From NCBI RefSeq assembly GCF_016862195.1, contig NZ_BOMM01000012.1, forward strand, positions 124,001 through 188,000: 64,000 nucleotides of DNA, read 5' to 3'. The notes beneath the pieces are model-generated. The model was not told the origin of the DNA and did not search any database. It worked only from the letters and a program-made list of their open reading frames with translations. The stretch's first letter is position 1. Every line of letters begins with the position of its first letter. Shown here piece after piece: positions 34,656 through 43,777 of this stretch. Made by a program: the position numbers and the translations under genes. This stretch comes from Paractinoplanes ferrugineus (GTDB lineage: Bacteria; Actinomycetota; Actinomycetes; Mycobacteriales; Micromonosporaceae).

Positions 34656-36272
34656 TCACACCCCGAGCAGCGTGCGCAGGTGGCGCGGCGGCGGGGAGCC
34701 GTGCGCCAGCATCGCGTCGTGCCAGGCTTTCGGGGTGGCGCCGAACGGGCGGGCCGCGGCGATCCCGGCCATCTCGGTGTAGCCCACGAAATAGGTGCTG
34801 AGCTGGGTCGACGTGAGCAGGGCCCGGCGCCACTTGCCGGCCGCCTCGCCCTCCTCCTGGAAGCCGCGGCCGGTCATCAGCGCCATCGCCTCGGCCTCGG
34901 GCAGGTCCTCGCAGTGGGCCAGCTGGTCGATCATCGCGTTGATGCTTATCCGCAGCTGCATCTTGAGCTGCTGGAGACGCACCGGCAGGCCGCCGAAGCC
35001 GACCGAGGCCATCAGCTCCTCGGCATAGACCGCCCAGCCCTCGATGAACGGGCCCGACGAACCGAGCGAGCGCACCCGGGTCTCGGCCCGGAACCGGCGC
35101 GCGTGGGCCAGCTGCAGGAAGTGGCCGGGCATCGCCTCGTGGACGGTCAGGTCGCGGATCATGTGGTCGTTGTATTCGCGGTAGAACGACTCGACTCGCT
35201 CCGGCGACCACCCCGCCGGGGTCGGCGAGATGCAGTAGAACGTCGGCACGTCGGCCGTCTCGAACGGGCCGGGCGGGTCGCAATAGGCCACCGCGACGCC
35301 GCGGGCGAACTCGGGCATCTCCTCGATCACGAGCGGGTCGTCGATGAGCGTGAGGAGGTCGTGCGCCCGGACGAACGCGGTCGCCTCGGCCATCGTGACC
35401 TTGGCGAGGTCGACGATGGTGGCGTCGTCGGGATGGTCGGCGGACAGCGTGCCGAGGGCGCGGCGGACCGTCTCGTCGGTCTCCGGACCGCCCACCAACT
35501 CGGCCGCGGCCGCGCGCAGCTGCTCGCCGAGCTGATCGAGCCGGCCGCGGGCGCGGGACAGCACCTCGGCGGCGGGCAGCTCGGTGTCGAGGGTGTGCCA
35601 GAGCCGCGCCTCCCACAGCGGGCGGCCCAGACGCGGGTCACGGCCCGGCTCACCGGTCTCGAGCCGCTCGCGCAGCCAGCCGTCGAACTCGGCGAGCGCG
35701 GCCAGCGCGGTGGCGGCGGCCGGCTCGACCGCGGCACGCATGCCGGGCTCCTGCTCGAGGAGCGCCGGCAACTCGTCCCGGATCAGCGCGGCCGTGCCGG
35801 CGAACTGGCCCACCGCCGTCTCGGCGTGGATGCGTGGCACGTCACGCAGCACCGCGCGGGCCGTGGCCAGCGCGTCGGGAATCGCGGCGAGCCGGCCGCC
35901 GAGGCTGGTCAGGCGCTCCTCGACGGGCGCGAACTGGCGGGCGAGCAGTGCGTGCAGCAGCGGCCCGGGATTGTGGCCCAGCGGGTTCCACTCGTGCTCG
36001 CGCACGTCGGTCAGCTCGAACAGCCCGCGCTCCACCACCGCCGCGAGAATCGCGTGGTCGGCCTGGTCCTCCGGGCCGAAGGTGTCGGGATCGATGCCGG
36101 AGAGCGCGTCGGCGGCGTCGCGCAGCATGGCCACCCGGTCGGCGACGGCGCCCGGCGACAGGTCGGGTATGCGGTCGTCGTAGCGGTGGTCACCGACCTC
36201 CGCGGCCAGACCGGGGTCGGCCTGCAGGATGGCGTCGACGATGTCTTCGGCGAGTTGTACGAACTCCGGCAT
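34656..36272 (-). CDS. DUF885 family protein (putative metallopeptidase-like)
   Basis: 538 residues, typical DUF885 length. The zinc-peptidase-like motif VHEAMPGHFLQLAHARR and the downstream EGWAVYAEELM are the family signature. Other conserved stretches: HEWNPLGHNPGPLLHAL and PTPAGWSPERVESFYREYN. No signal peptide, so cytosolic. The family resembles M32/M3-like helical metallopeptidases, but the substrate is not known. ATG 36272 lies 9 bp after mazG; RBS weak. Part of the mfd to DUF1206 gene row on this strand. Confidence 0.85.
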   Translation of the reverse strand: MPEFVQLAEDIVDAILQADPGLAAEVGDHRYDDRIPDLSPGAVADRVAMLRDAADALSGIDPDTFGPEDQADHAILAAVVERGLFELTDVREHEWNPLGHNPGPLLHALLARQFAPVEERLTSLGGRLAAIPDALATARAVLRDVPRIHAETAVGQFAGTAALIRDELPALLEQEPGMRAAVEPAAATALAALAEFDGWLRERLETGEPGRDPRLGRPLWEARLWHTLDTELPAAEVLSRARGRLDQLGEQLRAAAAELVGGPETDETVRRALGTLSADHPDDATIVDLAKVTMAEATAFVRAHDLLTLIDDPLVIEEMPEFARGVAVAYCDPPGPFETADVPTFYCISPTPAGWSPERVESFYREYNDHMIRDLTVHEAMPGHFLQLAHARRFRAETRVRSLGSSGPFIEGWAVYAEELMASVGFGGLPVRLQQLKMQLRISINAMIDQLAHCEDLPEAEAMALMTGRGFQEEGEAAGKWRRALLTSTQLSTYFVGYTEMAGIAAARPFGATPKAWHDAMLAHGSPPPRHLRTLLGV

Positions 36273-36281
36273 GCGAGAAAA

Positions 36282-37247
36282 CTACTCGGCGGGTCCGACA
36301 TTCTTCTGCTCGGCGCTCCGCACCGACGTCGCGTACGTCAATGTGGTGCGCCGCAGTTCCGCCTCGGCGTCCACCCCGGCCGCCCGCGCCTGGGCGACCA
36401 CCCGCAGCAGCGCCGGGCCGAGCTCGTCGCCGGCCGGCAACGGCACCTCGAGGCCGGCCCGCTCGGCCCGCTGGAGGATCTTCGCGGCCAGCGCCAGCGC
36501 CGGCTGACTCAGCGCGACGCCGTCCAGGATCGACTCCCGCGACTTCTCGGCCTTCTTGATCCGCTCCCAGTTGGCGGTGATCTCCTCGATGTCGGTGATG
36601 TCGGCATCGGCGAAGACGTGCGGATTGCGGCGCACCATCTTCTCGACCAGGCCGCCGGCCACGTCGTCGATGCCCCAGGCCGAGCCGTCCGGGAGCTCCT
36701 CGGCCATCCGGGCGTGCAGGATCACCTGCAGGAGCACGTCACCCAGCTCCTCGCGGAGGGTTTCCAGGTCGTCGGCCTCGATCGCGTCGAACGCCTCGTA
36801 GGCCTCCTCCAGCATGTACTGGGCGAGGCTGCGATGGGTCTGCACGCGCTTCCACGGGTCGCCGCCCGGGGAGGCCAGCCGGTCCAGCACCGCCACCGCG
36901 TCGAGCAGGCGGGCGCCGGGCGGGTCCCACGAGCCGTACATCAGCTCGAGTTCGGCCAGCTCGGGTTCGCGGGTCAGGCGCAGGCCCAGCTGACGGGCGA
37001 AATCCTGGTCGCCGGCCGGACCGGCGAGCCAGACAACCGCCGCCTTGCCCGACAATTCCGACACAACGCGCTCGGGGTCCGGAATGATCACTTCGACCGG
37101 AACTCCCGCGTGCCGCAACGCGTCGGCCTGCTCCGACTCGGCCGCGGTGAGGACCGGGAACTGCCGGACGGCGTCCCAGGCCGCAGCCGTGAGCAGGCCG
37201 GCCGGCAGGCGCGGCGAGGTGACCAGCAGGATGATGCGGGCGGGCAC
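36282..37247 (-). CDS. mazG: Nucleoside triphosphate pyrophosphohydrolase MazG
   Basis: 321 residues. The central MazG domain has the metal-binding pattern EEAYEAFDAIEADDLE followed by REELGDVLLQVILHARMAEE, and a second part NPHVFADADITDIEEITANW completes the fold. It hydrolyses NTPs to NMP and pyrophosphate, cleaning the nucleotide pool. The N-terminal 100 or so residues (LLVTSPRLPAGLLTAAAWDA) are an actinobacterial extension as in the mycobacterial homologue. GTG 37247 directly follows the lipoprotein stop (1 bp); the frame upstream is a shadow. Confidence 0.92.
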   Translation of the reverse strand: MPARIILLVTSPRLPAGLLTAAAWDAVRQFPVLTAAESEQADALRHAGVPVEVIIPDPERVVSELSGKAAVVWLAGPAGDQDFARQLGLRLTREPELAELELMYGSWDPPGARLLDAVAVLDRLASPGGDPWKRVQTHRSLAQYMLEEAYEAFDAIEADDLETLREELGDVLLQVILHARMAEELPDGSAWGIDDVAGGLVEKMVRRNPHVFADADITDIEEITANWERIKKAEKSRESILDGVALSQPALALAAKILQRAERAGLEVPLPAGDELGPALLRVVAQARAAGVDAEAELRRTTLTYATSVRSAEQKNVGPAE

Positions 37248-37248
37248 C

Positions 37249-37977
37249 TTAAGAGGCGCTGACCGGCGCGGACTCGTCGTCGCCCAGCGGCACGCTGACC
37301 AGCGGGCGGACCTCGCCGTTGGCCGTCTGGAACTGCAGGACCGGGATGCCGAGCGGCTGGTAACGCGGGTTGACCTTGATGTCGAGCGGCTTGGCCACCT
37401 CGGCGATCTCGGTGCGCACCGCCGTCGCGGTCTGCACCAGCTGCTTGTTCGAGTCGGGCAGGCTCGTCTTGAACTGCTCGAACGAGCTGCCCTCCTGGAT
37501 CTGCCCGTTCGCCGCGAGGACCTCGAAGATCTCCCGGAGGTCGGCATCGGACAGCGCCGCCGGGCTGGTGATGCCCTGACGCAGCACGCGCACATAGGTG
37601 TCGGCCTCGGCGTAGAGCCGGACGAACTCGGTGGTCGCCGGCACGTGCAACGACGAGGCGTATTCCTCGAGGTTCATCTCGGCCGGCAGCGACACGCTCT
37701 TCGCCTTGGCCACCTTGGCCAGCACATCGGCGCTGATCAGGGTGCGCACCACGTCGGTGCGGGTGACCGCCATGGTGGCCGGCGTGCCGGGGGTGGACCG
37801 GGCGGCCTTGACGACGGCGTCGTGGGCCTCGTCCCACACGTCCTGCACGCGGGCCTCGGTGAGGCGGGAATCGCCCAGATAGGCGGCCACGGACGGCTCG
37901 GAGCGGCAGGCGGAAAGGCCGGCCACGGCGAGGGACGCGACGACAACGACGGATGCGAGTCGGCGAACACGCTGCAT
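37249..37977 (-). CDS. SurA_N-like chaperone lipoprotein
   Basis: 242 residues. Signal peptide RRLASVVVVASLAVAGLSAC ends in a lipobox, so it should be anchored outside the membrane. The mature part is helical and resembles the SurA N-terminal chaperone domain, with SRLTEARVQDVWDEAHDAVV and SDADLREIFEVLAANGQIQE; no PPIase (parvulin) domain is present. It probably helps fold exported proteins. ATG 37977 is preceded by a purine-rich stretch with AGGA. Placed between mfd and mazG as in many actinobacteria. Confidence 0.8.
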   Translation of the reverse strand: MQRVRRLASVVVVASLAVAGLSACRSEPSVAAYLGDSRLTEARVQDVWDEAHDAVVKAARSTPGTPATMAVTRTDVVRTLISADVLAKVAKAKSVSLPAEMNLEEYASSLHVPATTEFVRLYAEADTYVRVLRQGITSPAALSDADLREIFEVLAANGQIQEGSSFEQFKTSLPDSNKQLVQTATAVRTEIAEVAKPLDIKVNPRYQPLGIPVLQFQTANGEVRPLVSVPLGDDESAPVSAS

Positions 37978-38033
37978 GGTCCTGACTCTCTCACGCCCGC
38001 TGGGACACACGTCGCCGACCCCCGGAAAACGGA

Positions 38034-41000
38034 TCATCCGGCCACCGGCGCCTTGACCGGCACCTCACCCAGGACGTCTTTGAGCAGCTGCGCGCACCAC
38101 TGCAGGAGGGCCTGGTCGCGCAGCGGTTCGCCACCCATCCGGCGGGTGGCCGGCCGGGGCACGCTCACCTGGTCGGTGGCCTGCTTGTAGACCGAGTCGG
38201 GGTGGTAGCGCTTGAGCCGCAGCTGCTTGGAGTCGGGCAGCGGCAGCGGGGCGAGCCGGATGTGCTTGCCCTGCATCGACACGTCGGTCAGGCCGTAGGC
38301 ACGGGCCGTCTGCCGGAAGCGGGCCACCGCGATCAGGTTGGCGACCTGGGCCGGCGGCTCGCCGTAGCGGTCGGTCATCTCGGCGATGACCTCCTCGAGC
38401 TTCCTGTCGTCCCGGGCCTCGGCCAGTTTCCGGTACATCTCGAGGCGCAGCCGCTCGACCGAGATGTACTCGACAGGCAGGTGGGCGTCGACCGGGAGGT
38501 CGATCTTGACCTCCGGCTCCTCCTCGGGGCGCTCGCCCTTGAACGCTTGCACGGCCTCGCCGACCATCCGGACGTAGAGGTCGAAGCCGACGCCCTCGAT
38601 GTGGCCGGACTGCTCGCCGCCGAGCAGGTTGCCGGCGCCGCGGATCTCGAGGTCCTTCATCGCCACGTACATGCCGGCGCCGAGCTCGGTGTGCTGGGCG
38701 ATGGTGGCGAGACGCTCGTGGGCGTGCTCGGTCAGCGGCTTCTCGCGGGGGTAGAGGAAGTAGGCGTACGCCCGCTCGCGGCCCCGGCCGACCCGGCCCC
38801 GGATCTGGTGCAGCTGGGCCAGGCCGAGCAGGTCGGCACGCTCGACGATCAGGGTGTTGGCGTTGGGGATGTCGATGCCGGACTCGACGATCGTGGTGCA
38901 GACCAGGACGTCGAACTCCTTCTCCCAGAAGCCGACCATCACCTTCTCCAGCTGTTCCTCGCTCATCTGGCCGTGCGCCACCGCGACCCGGGCCTCGGGG
39001 ACCAGCTCGCGCAGCTTGCGGGCGGCGCGGTCGATCGACTCGACCCGGTTGTGCAGGTAGAACACCTGACCGTCGCGGAGCAGCTCACGGTGGATGGAGG
39101 CGGCGATCTGCTTCTCGTCGTGGGCGCCGACGAAGGTCAGCACCGGGTGCCGCTCCTCGGGCGGGGTGGCGATGGTGGACATCTCCCGGATGCCGGTGAT
39201 CGCCATCTCGAGGGTGCGCGGGATCGGGGTGGCCGACATGGTCAGCACGTCGACCGAGGCGCGCAGAGCCTTGAGCTGCTCCTTGTGCTCGACGCCGAAC
39301 CGCTGCTCCTCGTCCACGATGATCAGGCCGAGGTTCTTGAACTTCGTCGAGTTGGCCAGCAGGCGGTGGGTGCCGATGACGATGTCGGCGGTGCCGTCGG
39401 CGGCCTGTTCCAGGGCCAGTTTCGCCTCGGTCGGCGTCTGGAACCGGGACAGCTGCTTGATCTGCACCGGGAACTGGCCCATCCGGTCGGTGAACGTGTT
39501 GAAGTGCTGCTGGACGAGCAGCGTGGTGGGCACCAGCACGGCCACCTGCTTGCCGTCCTGCACGGCCTTGAAGGCGGCCCGCACCGCGATCTCGGTCTTG
39601 CCGTAGCCGACGTCGCCACAGATCAGCCGGTCCATCGGGACGGCCAGCTCCATGTCGTGCTTGACCTCGTGGATCGCGGCCAGCTGGTCCGGGGTCTCGG
39701 TGTAGGGGAAGGCGTCCTCCAGCTCGCGCTGCCAGGGCGAGTCGGGACCGAACGCGTGCCCCTTGGACGCCTGCCGGGCCGCGTAGAGCTGGATCAGCTG
39801 GGCGGCGATCTCGCGCACCGCCTTGCGGGCGCGGGCCTTGCTCTTCTGCCAGTCGGAGCCGCCCATCTTGTGCAGCGTGGGCTGCTCGCCGCCGACGTAA
39901 CGGGACAGCTGGTCGAGCTGGTCGGTCGGCACGTAGAGGCGGTCGCCCGGTTGGCCACGCTTGGACGCGGCGTACTCGATCACCAGGTATTCGCGGTCGG
40001 CGCCGTTGACCGTGCGCTGCACCAGCTCGACGTAGCGACCGATGCCGTGCTGCTCGTGCACCACGTGGTCGCCGGGCTTGAGCTCGAGCGGGTCGATCGT
40101 GTTGCGCCGCCGCGACGGCATCTTCCGCATGTCCTTTGTCGAGGCTCCGCGGCCCCCGCTGATGTCGTTGCCGGTGATGACGGCCAGCTGCGAGGCCTCG
40201 TCGACGAAGCCGTGGTTGAGACCGCCGCAGGTGATCAGCACCTGGCCGGGCTCGATCGCCTTCTCGATGTGGTCGACCGGGGTCACCCCGACGCCGGCGT
40301 CGCGCAGCACCTCGGTCGCCCGCTGGGCCGTGCCGTGCCCCTCGAAGACCAGGGCGACGGTCCAGCCGGCGGCGACCCAGGCGGTCAGATCGGAGGTGAG
40401 CCGAGCGGTGTCGCCGTGGTAGAGCGGCACGGGCTGGGCGGCGAGGGCGATGGCGTCACCCTGGTCGGGCGACACCTGAACGGCCGAGGGGGCGTCGAGC
40501 CACGGCTGGTCGGCCGCGGCGGTCTCGTCGGAGTCGGCCGACGCCAGGCCGAACGGCGAGAGGGTCCACCACGGCTGGGACAGCGTCGCGGCGTGGGCGC
40601 GCACGTCGGCGAGAGTCTTGAAAGCGGCGGCGCCGACGTCGATCGGCGCCTGGCCGCCGACGGCGGCCGCGGCCCAGGAGGCCTCGAGGAACTCGTCCGA
40701 GGTACGGGTGAGGTCGTGCGCGCGGGTGCGGATCCGCTCCGGGTCGCAGAGCAGCACGTGGGTGCCGGCCGGCATGCAGTCGAGGAGCAGCTCCATGCTG
40801 CCGGTGCCGTCGAGCAGGGCCGGCGCCAGCGACTCCATGCCCTCGACCGGGATGCCTTCGGCCAGCTTGTCGAGGATCTCGGCGAGCTCCGGGTGGGCGG
40901 CGGACAGCTCGGCAGCCCGTTCCCGGACCGCGGGCGTCAGCAGCAGCTCCCGGCAGGGCGGCGCCCAGAGCCGGGTGACGGCGTCGATGGTGCGCTGGTC

Positions 41001-41663
41001 GGCGACCGCGAAGGTGCGGATCTCCTCGACCTCGTCGCCCCAGAACTCGACCCGGGACGGGTGCTCGTCGGTGGGCGGGAAGACGTCGAGGATGCCGCCG
41101 CGCACCGCGAACTCGCCCCGCTTGGTGACGAGGTCGACGCGGGCGTAGGCCATGTCGGCCAGCCGCCGCGCCACCCCCTCGAGGTCGGCCGCGCCGCCGT
41201 TGACCAGCTCGACCGGTTCGAGGTCGCCGAGGCCCTTGAGCTGTGGCTGGAGCAGGCTGCGCACCGGCGCCACGACCACCTGCAGCGGCTGCTCGCCGGG
41301 GTGGGCGAGCCGGCGCAGCACGGCCAGCCGCCGGCCGACGGTGTCGGAGCGGGGTGACAGGCGCTCGTGCGGCAGCGTCTCCCACGAGGGGAAGACCGCG
41401 ATGCGGTCGGAGTCGATCAGGCAGCCCAGCGCGTCGGCCAGGTCGTCGGCCTCGCGGCTGGTGGCGGTGACGGCGAGCACCGGCCGCCCGGCGCCGCCCA
41501 GCTCGGTGCGGCCGGCGACGGTCGAGACCACGAACGGCCGCAGCGAGGCGGGGGCGGTCAGGTCGAGCGAGTCGGAATCCACGAAACCCTTGCGCGCCAG
41601 ATCACGAGCGCGGGCGAGCCCTCGGTCACGCAGGGCCGCCGGGATCAGGCCGGAGAGTTGCAT
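38034..41663 (-). CDS. mfd: Transcription-repair coupling factor Mfd
   Basis: 1209 residues, usual length. UvrB-homology N-terminal domains ([20 protein letters not shown]), a RNAP-interaction domain ([20 protein letters not shown]), then the RecG-like translocase: Walker [10 protein letters not shown] at residues 683-691, [17 protein letters not shown] (DEEQ box), [12 protein letters not shown], and [16 protein letters not shown] (motif VI). The C-terminal TRCF domain follows. It displaces RNA polymerase stalled at DNA lesions and recruits UvrA. ATG 41663 has GGGAGC at good spacing. Confidence 0.97.
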   Translation of the reverse strand: MQLSGLIPAALRDRGLARARDLARKGFVDSDSLDLTAPASLRPFVVSTVAGRTELGGAGRPVLAVTATSREADDLADALGCLIDSDRIAVFPSWETLPHERLSPRSDTVGRRLAVLRRLAHPGEQPLQVVVAPVRSLLQPQLKGLGDLEPVELVNGGAADLEGVARRLADMAYARVDLVTKRGEFAVRGGILDVFPPTDEHPSRVEFWGDEVEEIRTFAVADQRTIDAVTRLWAPPCRELLLTPAVRERAAELSAAHPELAEILDKLAEGIPVEGMESLAPALLDGTGSMELLLDCMPAGTHVLLCDPERIRTRAHDLTRTSDEFLEASWAAAAVGGQAPIDVGAAAFKTLADVRAHAATLSQPWWTLSPFGLASADSDETAAADQPWLDAPSAVQVSPDQGDAIALAAQPVPLYHGDTARLTSDLTAWVAAGWTVALVFEGHGTAQRATEVLRDAGVGVTPVDHIEKAIEPGQVLITCGGLNHGFVDEASQLAVITGNDISGGRGASTKDMRKMPSRRRNTIDPLELKPGDHVVHEQHGIGRYVELVQRTVNGADREYLVIEYAASKRGQPGDRLYVPTDQLDQLSRYVGGEQPTLHKMGGSDWQKSKARARKAVREIAAQLIQLYAARQASKGHAFGPDSPWQRELEDAFPYTETPDQLAAIHEVKHDMELAVPMDRLICGDVGYGKTEIAVRAAFKAVQDGKQVAVLVPTTLLVQQHFNTFTDRMGQFPVQIKQLSRFQTPTEAKLALEQAADGTADIVIGTHRLLANSTKFKNLGLIIVDEEQRFGVEHKEQLKALRASVDVLTMSATPIPRTLEMAITGIREMSTIATPPEERHPVLTFVGAHDEKQIAASIHRELLRDGQVFYLHNRVESIDRAARKLRELVPEARVAVAHGQMSEEQLEKVMVGFWEKEFDVLVCTTIVESGIDIPNANTLIVERADLLGLAQLHQIRGRVGRGRERAYAYFLYPREKPLTEHAHERLATIAQHTELGAGMYVAMKDLEIRGAGNLLGGEQSGHIEGVGFDLYVRMVGEAVQAFKGERPEEEPEVKIDLPVDAHLPVEYISVERLRLEMYRKLAEARDDRKLEEVIAEMTDRYGEPPAQVANLIAVARFRQTARAYGLTDVSMQGKHIRLAPLPLPDSKQLRLKRYHPDSVYKQATDQVSVPRPATRRMGGEPLRDQALLQWCAQLLKDVLGEVPVKAPVAG

Positions 41664-41680
41664 GCTGACTGCTCCCACGT

Positions 41681-41709
41681 CGAATAACCCAGACGAATAA
41701 CCCCAGACG
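41681..41709. repeat. Short direct repeat upstream of mfd
   Basis: CGAATAACCC(C)AGACG occurs twice, at 41681-41695 and 41694-41709, immediately upstream of the mfd RBS region. It is AT-richer than the surroundings and could be part of the promoter. No function assigned. Confidence 0.4.
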
Positions 41710-41764
41710 TCCGATGGGACGGGGGTAGGCGTTCGAGTCTAGTCCGGCCCACCGACGTTGCCGG

Positions 41765-41783
41765 GTCGGACAACATGTCCGAC
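41765..41783. promoter_or_regulatory. Interrupted palindrome in the mfd/hypX divergent region
   Basis: GTCGGAC (41765-41771) and GTCCGAC (41777-41783) are perfect 7-bp inverted repeats separated by AACAT. The site lies 65 bases upstream of hypX and 102 bases upstream of mfd. Just downstream, GTCGATA occurs twice with an 18-bp period (41790-41796 and 41808-41814). The size fits a dimeric repressor site. No regulator gene is adjacent. Confidence 0.4.
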
Positions 41784-41847
41784 ATAACGGTCGATATCCG
41801 GAGAATAGTCGATAGCTGTTAGTCAGTACGGCTCCCTGGGAGGCAAC

Positions 41848-43647
41848 GTGCGGATCCTGCTGCTCGTAACGGCATTCAACGGACTGAGCCAGCGAGCCTG
41901 GTGTGCCCTGCGCGAGGCCGGGCACGAGGTCGGTGTCCAGTTCGCGACCAGCGGCCCCGACATGATCGCGGCCGTCCGGAAGGCCGATCCGGAGCTGATC
42001 ATCTGCCCGTTCCTCAAGGAGCGGGTGCCGGCCGAGATCTGGCGGCGCCGGCGCACCGTGATCATCCACCCCGGCCCGGTCGGCGATCGCGGGCCGTCCG
42101 CACTGGACTGGGCGATCACCGAGAGCGCGCGGCTCTGGGGCGTCACGGCCCTGCAGGCGGTGCAGGAGATGGACGCGGGTCCGATCTGGGCCACCCGGAC
42201 ATTCCCCATGTCCGCCGCGCCGCCTCGCAAGTCGTCGCTCTACCACGGGCCGGTCGCCGACGCCGCCCTGGAGTGCATCTTCGAGGTCGTCGCCAAGGCC
42301 CAGGACCCGAAGTTCAAACCGACTCCGGCCGACCAGGCCCCCGCCGAGGTGCCCGGCGCCCGGCCGCGCGAGCTGATGCGCCAGTCCGACCGCGCCTTCG
42401 ACTTCGCCGACCCGACCGAGCAGATCGTCCGGAAGATCCGCGCGGCCGACGGCGCCCCGGGCGTACGCACCGAACTGGGCGGACTCGCCGTCTTCGCCTA
42501 CGACGCGCTGCCCGGCCTCGCCCGCGGCGCCCGCCCCGGCGAGATCATCAGCCGCCGGCAGGGCGCCGTGCTCGTCGGCACCGGCGACGGCAGCGTCTGG
42601 CTCGGCCACCTGCGGGCCGCCGAGCCGGCCGCCGGCGGGAAAGAACGGCCCAAGAACTCGGCGAAGCCCGGCCGAGCCGGTGTCAAGCTCCCGGCGACCA
42701 CCCTGCTCGGCGCCCGCCTGCGCGGCGTACCCCACTCGCCGTTGCCGCCCGGCAGCGAACCCGAGCACCCGGCCACCTACCGGCAGGTCCGCTACCGGCG
42801 CAGCGGCGCCGTCGGGTGGCTCGCCTTCGACTTCTACAACGGCGCGATGGCGCCCGGGCACTCCCGCCGGCTGCTCGCCGGGCTGCGGCACGCGGTCGCG
42901 CAGGACACCGAGGTCCTAGTGCTGCGCGGGGGCACGGACGCCTTCAGCAACGGCATCCACCTCAACGTCATCGAGGCCTCCCCGGACCCCGCAAACGCCG
43001 CCTGGGCGAGCATCCGGGCGATCAACGAGGTCTGCCGGGAGATCATCACGTGCACCCGGCAGGTGGTCATCGCCGGGTACGCGGGCAACGCCGGTGCCGG
43101 GGGCGTGATGCTCGGGCTCGGCGCCGACATCGTGGCCGCCCGCGACGGGATCGTGCTCAACCCGTACTACGAGATCGGGTTGTACGGCTCCGAGCTGCAC
43201 ACCTTCACGCTCCCCCGGCGGGTCGGGGCCGATCCGGCGCAACGGCTCATCGACGACAAACTGCCGGTGAGCGCCGTCCGGGCCCGATCGATCGGGCTGG
43301 TGGACGAGGTCGGGCCGCGCCATCCCGACGCGTACACCGAATGGCTCACCGCCCTCGCCGAACGGGAGAGTGAGGTGCGCTCGGCCCGCACCAAGCGCCA
43401 GGCGAAGGCCCGGCGGCTGGCCGCCGAGAGGGTCCCGCTCGAGGTGTACGAGGCCCGCGAGCTCGCCGAGATGAGCCGCGACATGTACGGCGACCGGTCC
43501 GGTTTCGCCGAGGCCCGGCACAACTTCGTGCACAAGGTGAAAGCCACCGAGACGCCGGCCCGACTGCGCCCGGCCGGCCCGGCCAACGCCGCCCCCAAGG
43601 CCCGCCGACCCGCTATTCTTCGCCCGGCGGTGCCCCTTTCCGCCTGA
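41848..43647 (+). CDS. hypX: HypX-like CO synthase for [NiFe]-hydrogenase maturation
   Basis: 599 residues with two domains. The N-terminal formyltransferase-like part has HPGPVGDRGPSALDWAI (His74), the signature of HypX/HoxX proteins that take formate from formyl-tetrahydrofolate. The C-terminal part is an enoyl-CoA hydratase-like fold with IVLNPYYEIGLYGSELHTF, closely matching HypX, which forms formyl-CoA and releases CO. That CO becomes a ligand of the hydrogenase Fe centre under oxic conditions. GTG 41848 follows GGGAGG. No hydrogenase or other hyp gene is in this window, so its partner is elsewhere or it works in another context. Confidence 0.86.
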   Translation: MRILLLVTAFNGLSQRAWCALREAGHEVGVQFATSGPDMIAAVRKADPELIICPFLKERVPAEIWRRRRTVIIHPGPVGDRGPSALDWAITESARLWGVTALQAVQEMDAGPIWATRTFPMSAAPPRKSSLYHGPVADAALECIFEVVAKAQDPKFKPTPADQAPAEVPGARPRELMRQSDRAFDFADPTEQIVRKIRAADGAPGVRTELGGLAVFAYDALPGLARGARPGEIISRRQGAVLVGTGDGSVWLGHLRAAEPAAGGKERPKNSAKPGRAGVKLPATTLLGARLRGVPHSPLPPGSEPEHPATYRQVRYRRSGAVGWLAFDFYNGAMAPGHSRRLLAGLRHAVAQDTEVLVLRGGTDAFSNGIHLNVIEASPDPANAAWASIRAINEVCREIITCTRQVVIAGYAGNAGAGGVMLGLGADIVAARDGIVLNPYYEIGLYGSELHTFTLPRRVGADPAQRLIDDKLPVSAVRARSIGLVDEVGPRHPDAYTEWLTALAERESEVRSARTKRQAKARRLAAERVPLEVYEARELAEMSRDMYGDRSGFAEARHNFVHKVKATETPARLRPAGPANAAPKARRPAILRPAVPLSA

Positions 43648-43777
43648 CGAACTCGTGAGTCTTGCCTCAATTCACCCCTCCCAGGGGTCCCGCCGATACC
43701 ATCGGCGGAGTCGGGACAGCGCCGTCCTGGAGCACTGACCGAGCTCCCTTTTCTTGGGGGGCAGAAGGAGCGCCCCG

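Noticed and set aside
38202-41357. 1051-residue open frame on the plus strand, antisense to mfd
   Set aside because: Composition is the His/Gln/Val/Arg-rich pattern of an antisense frame in GC-rich DNA, and it overlaps the unambiguous Mfd coding sequence throughout.
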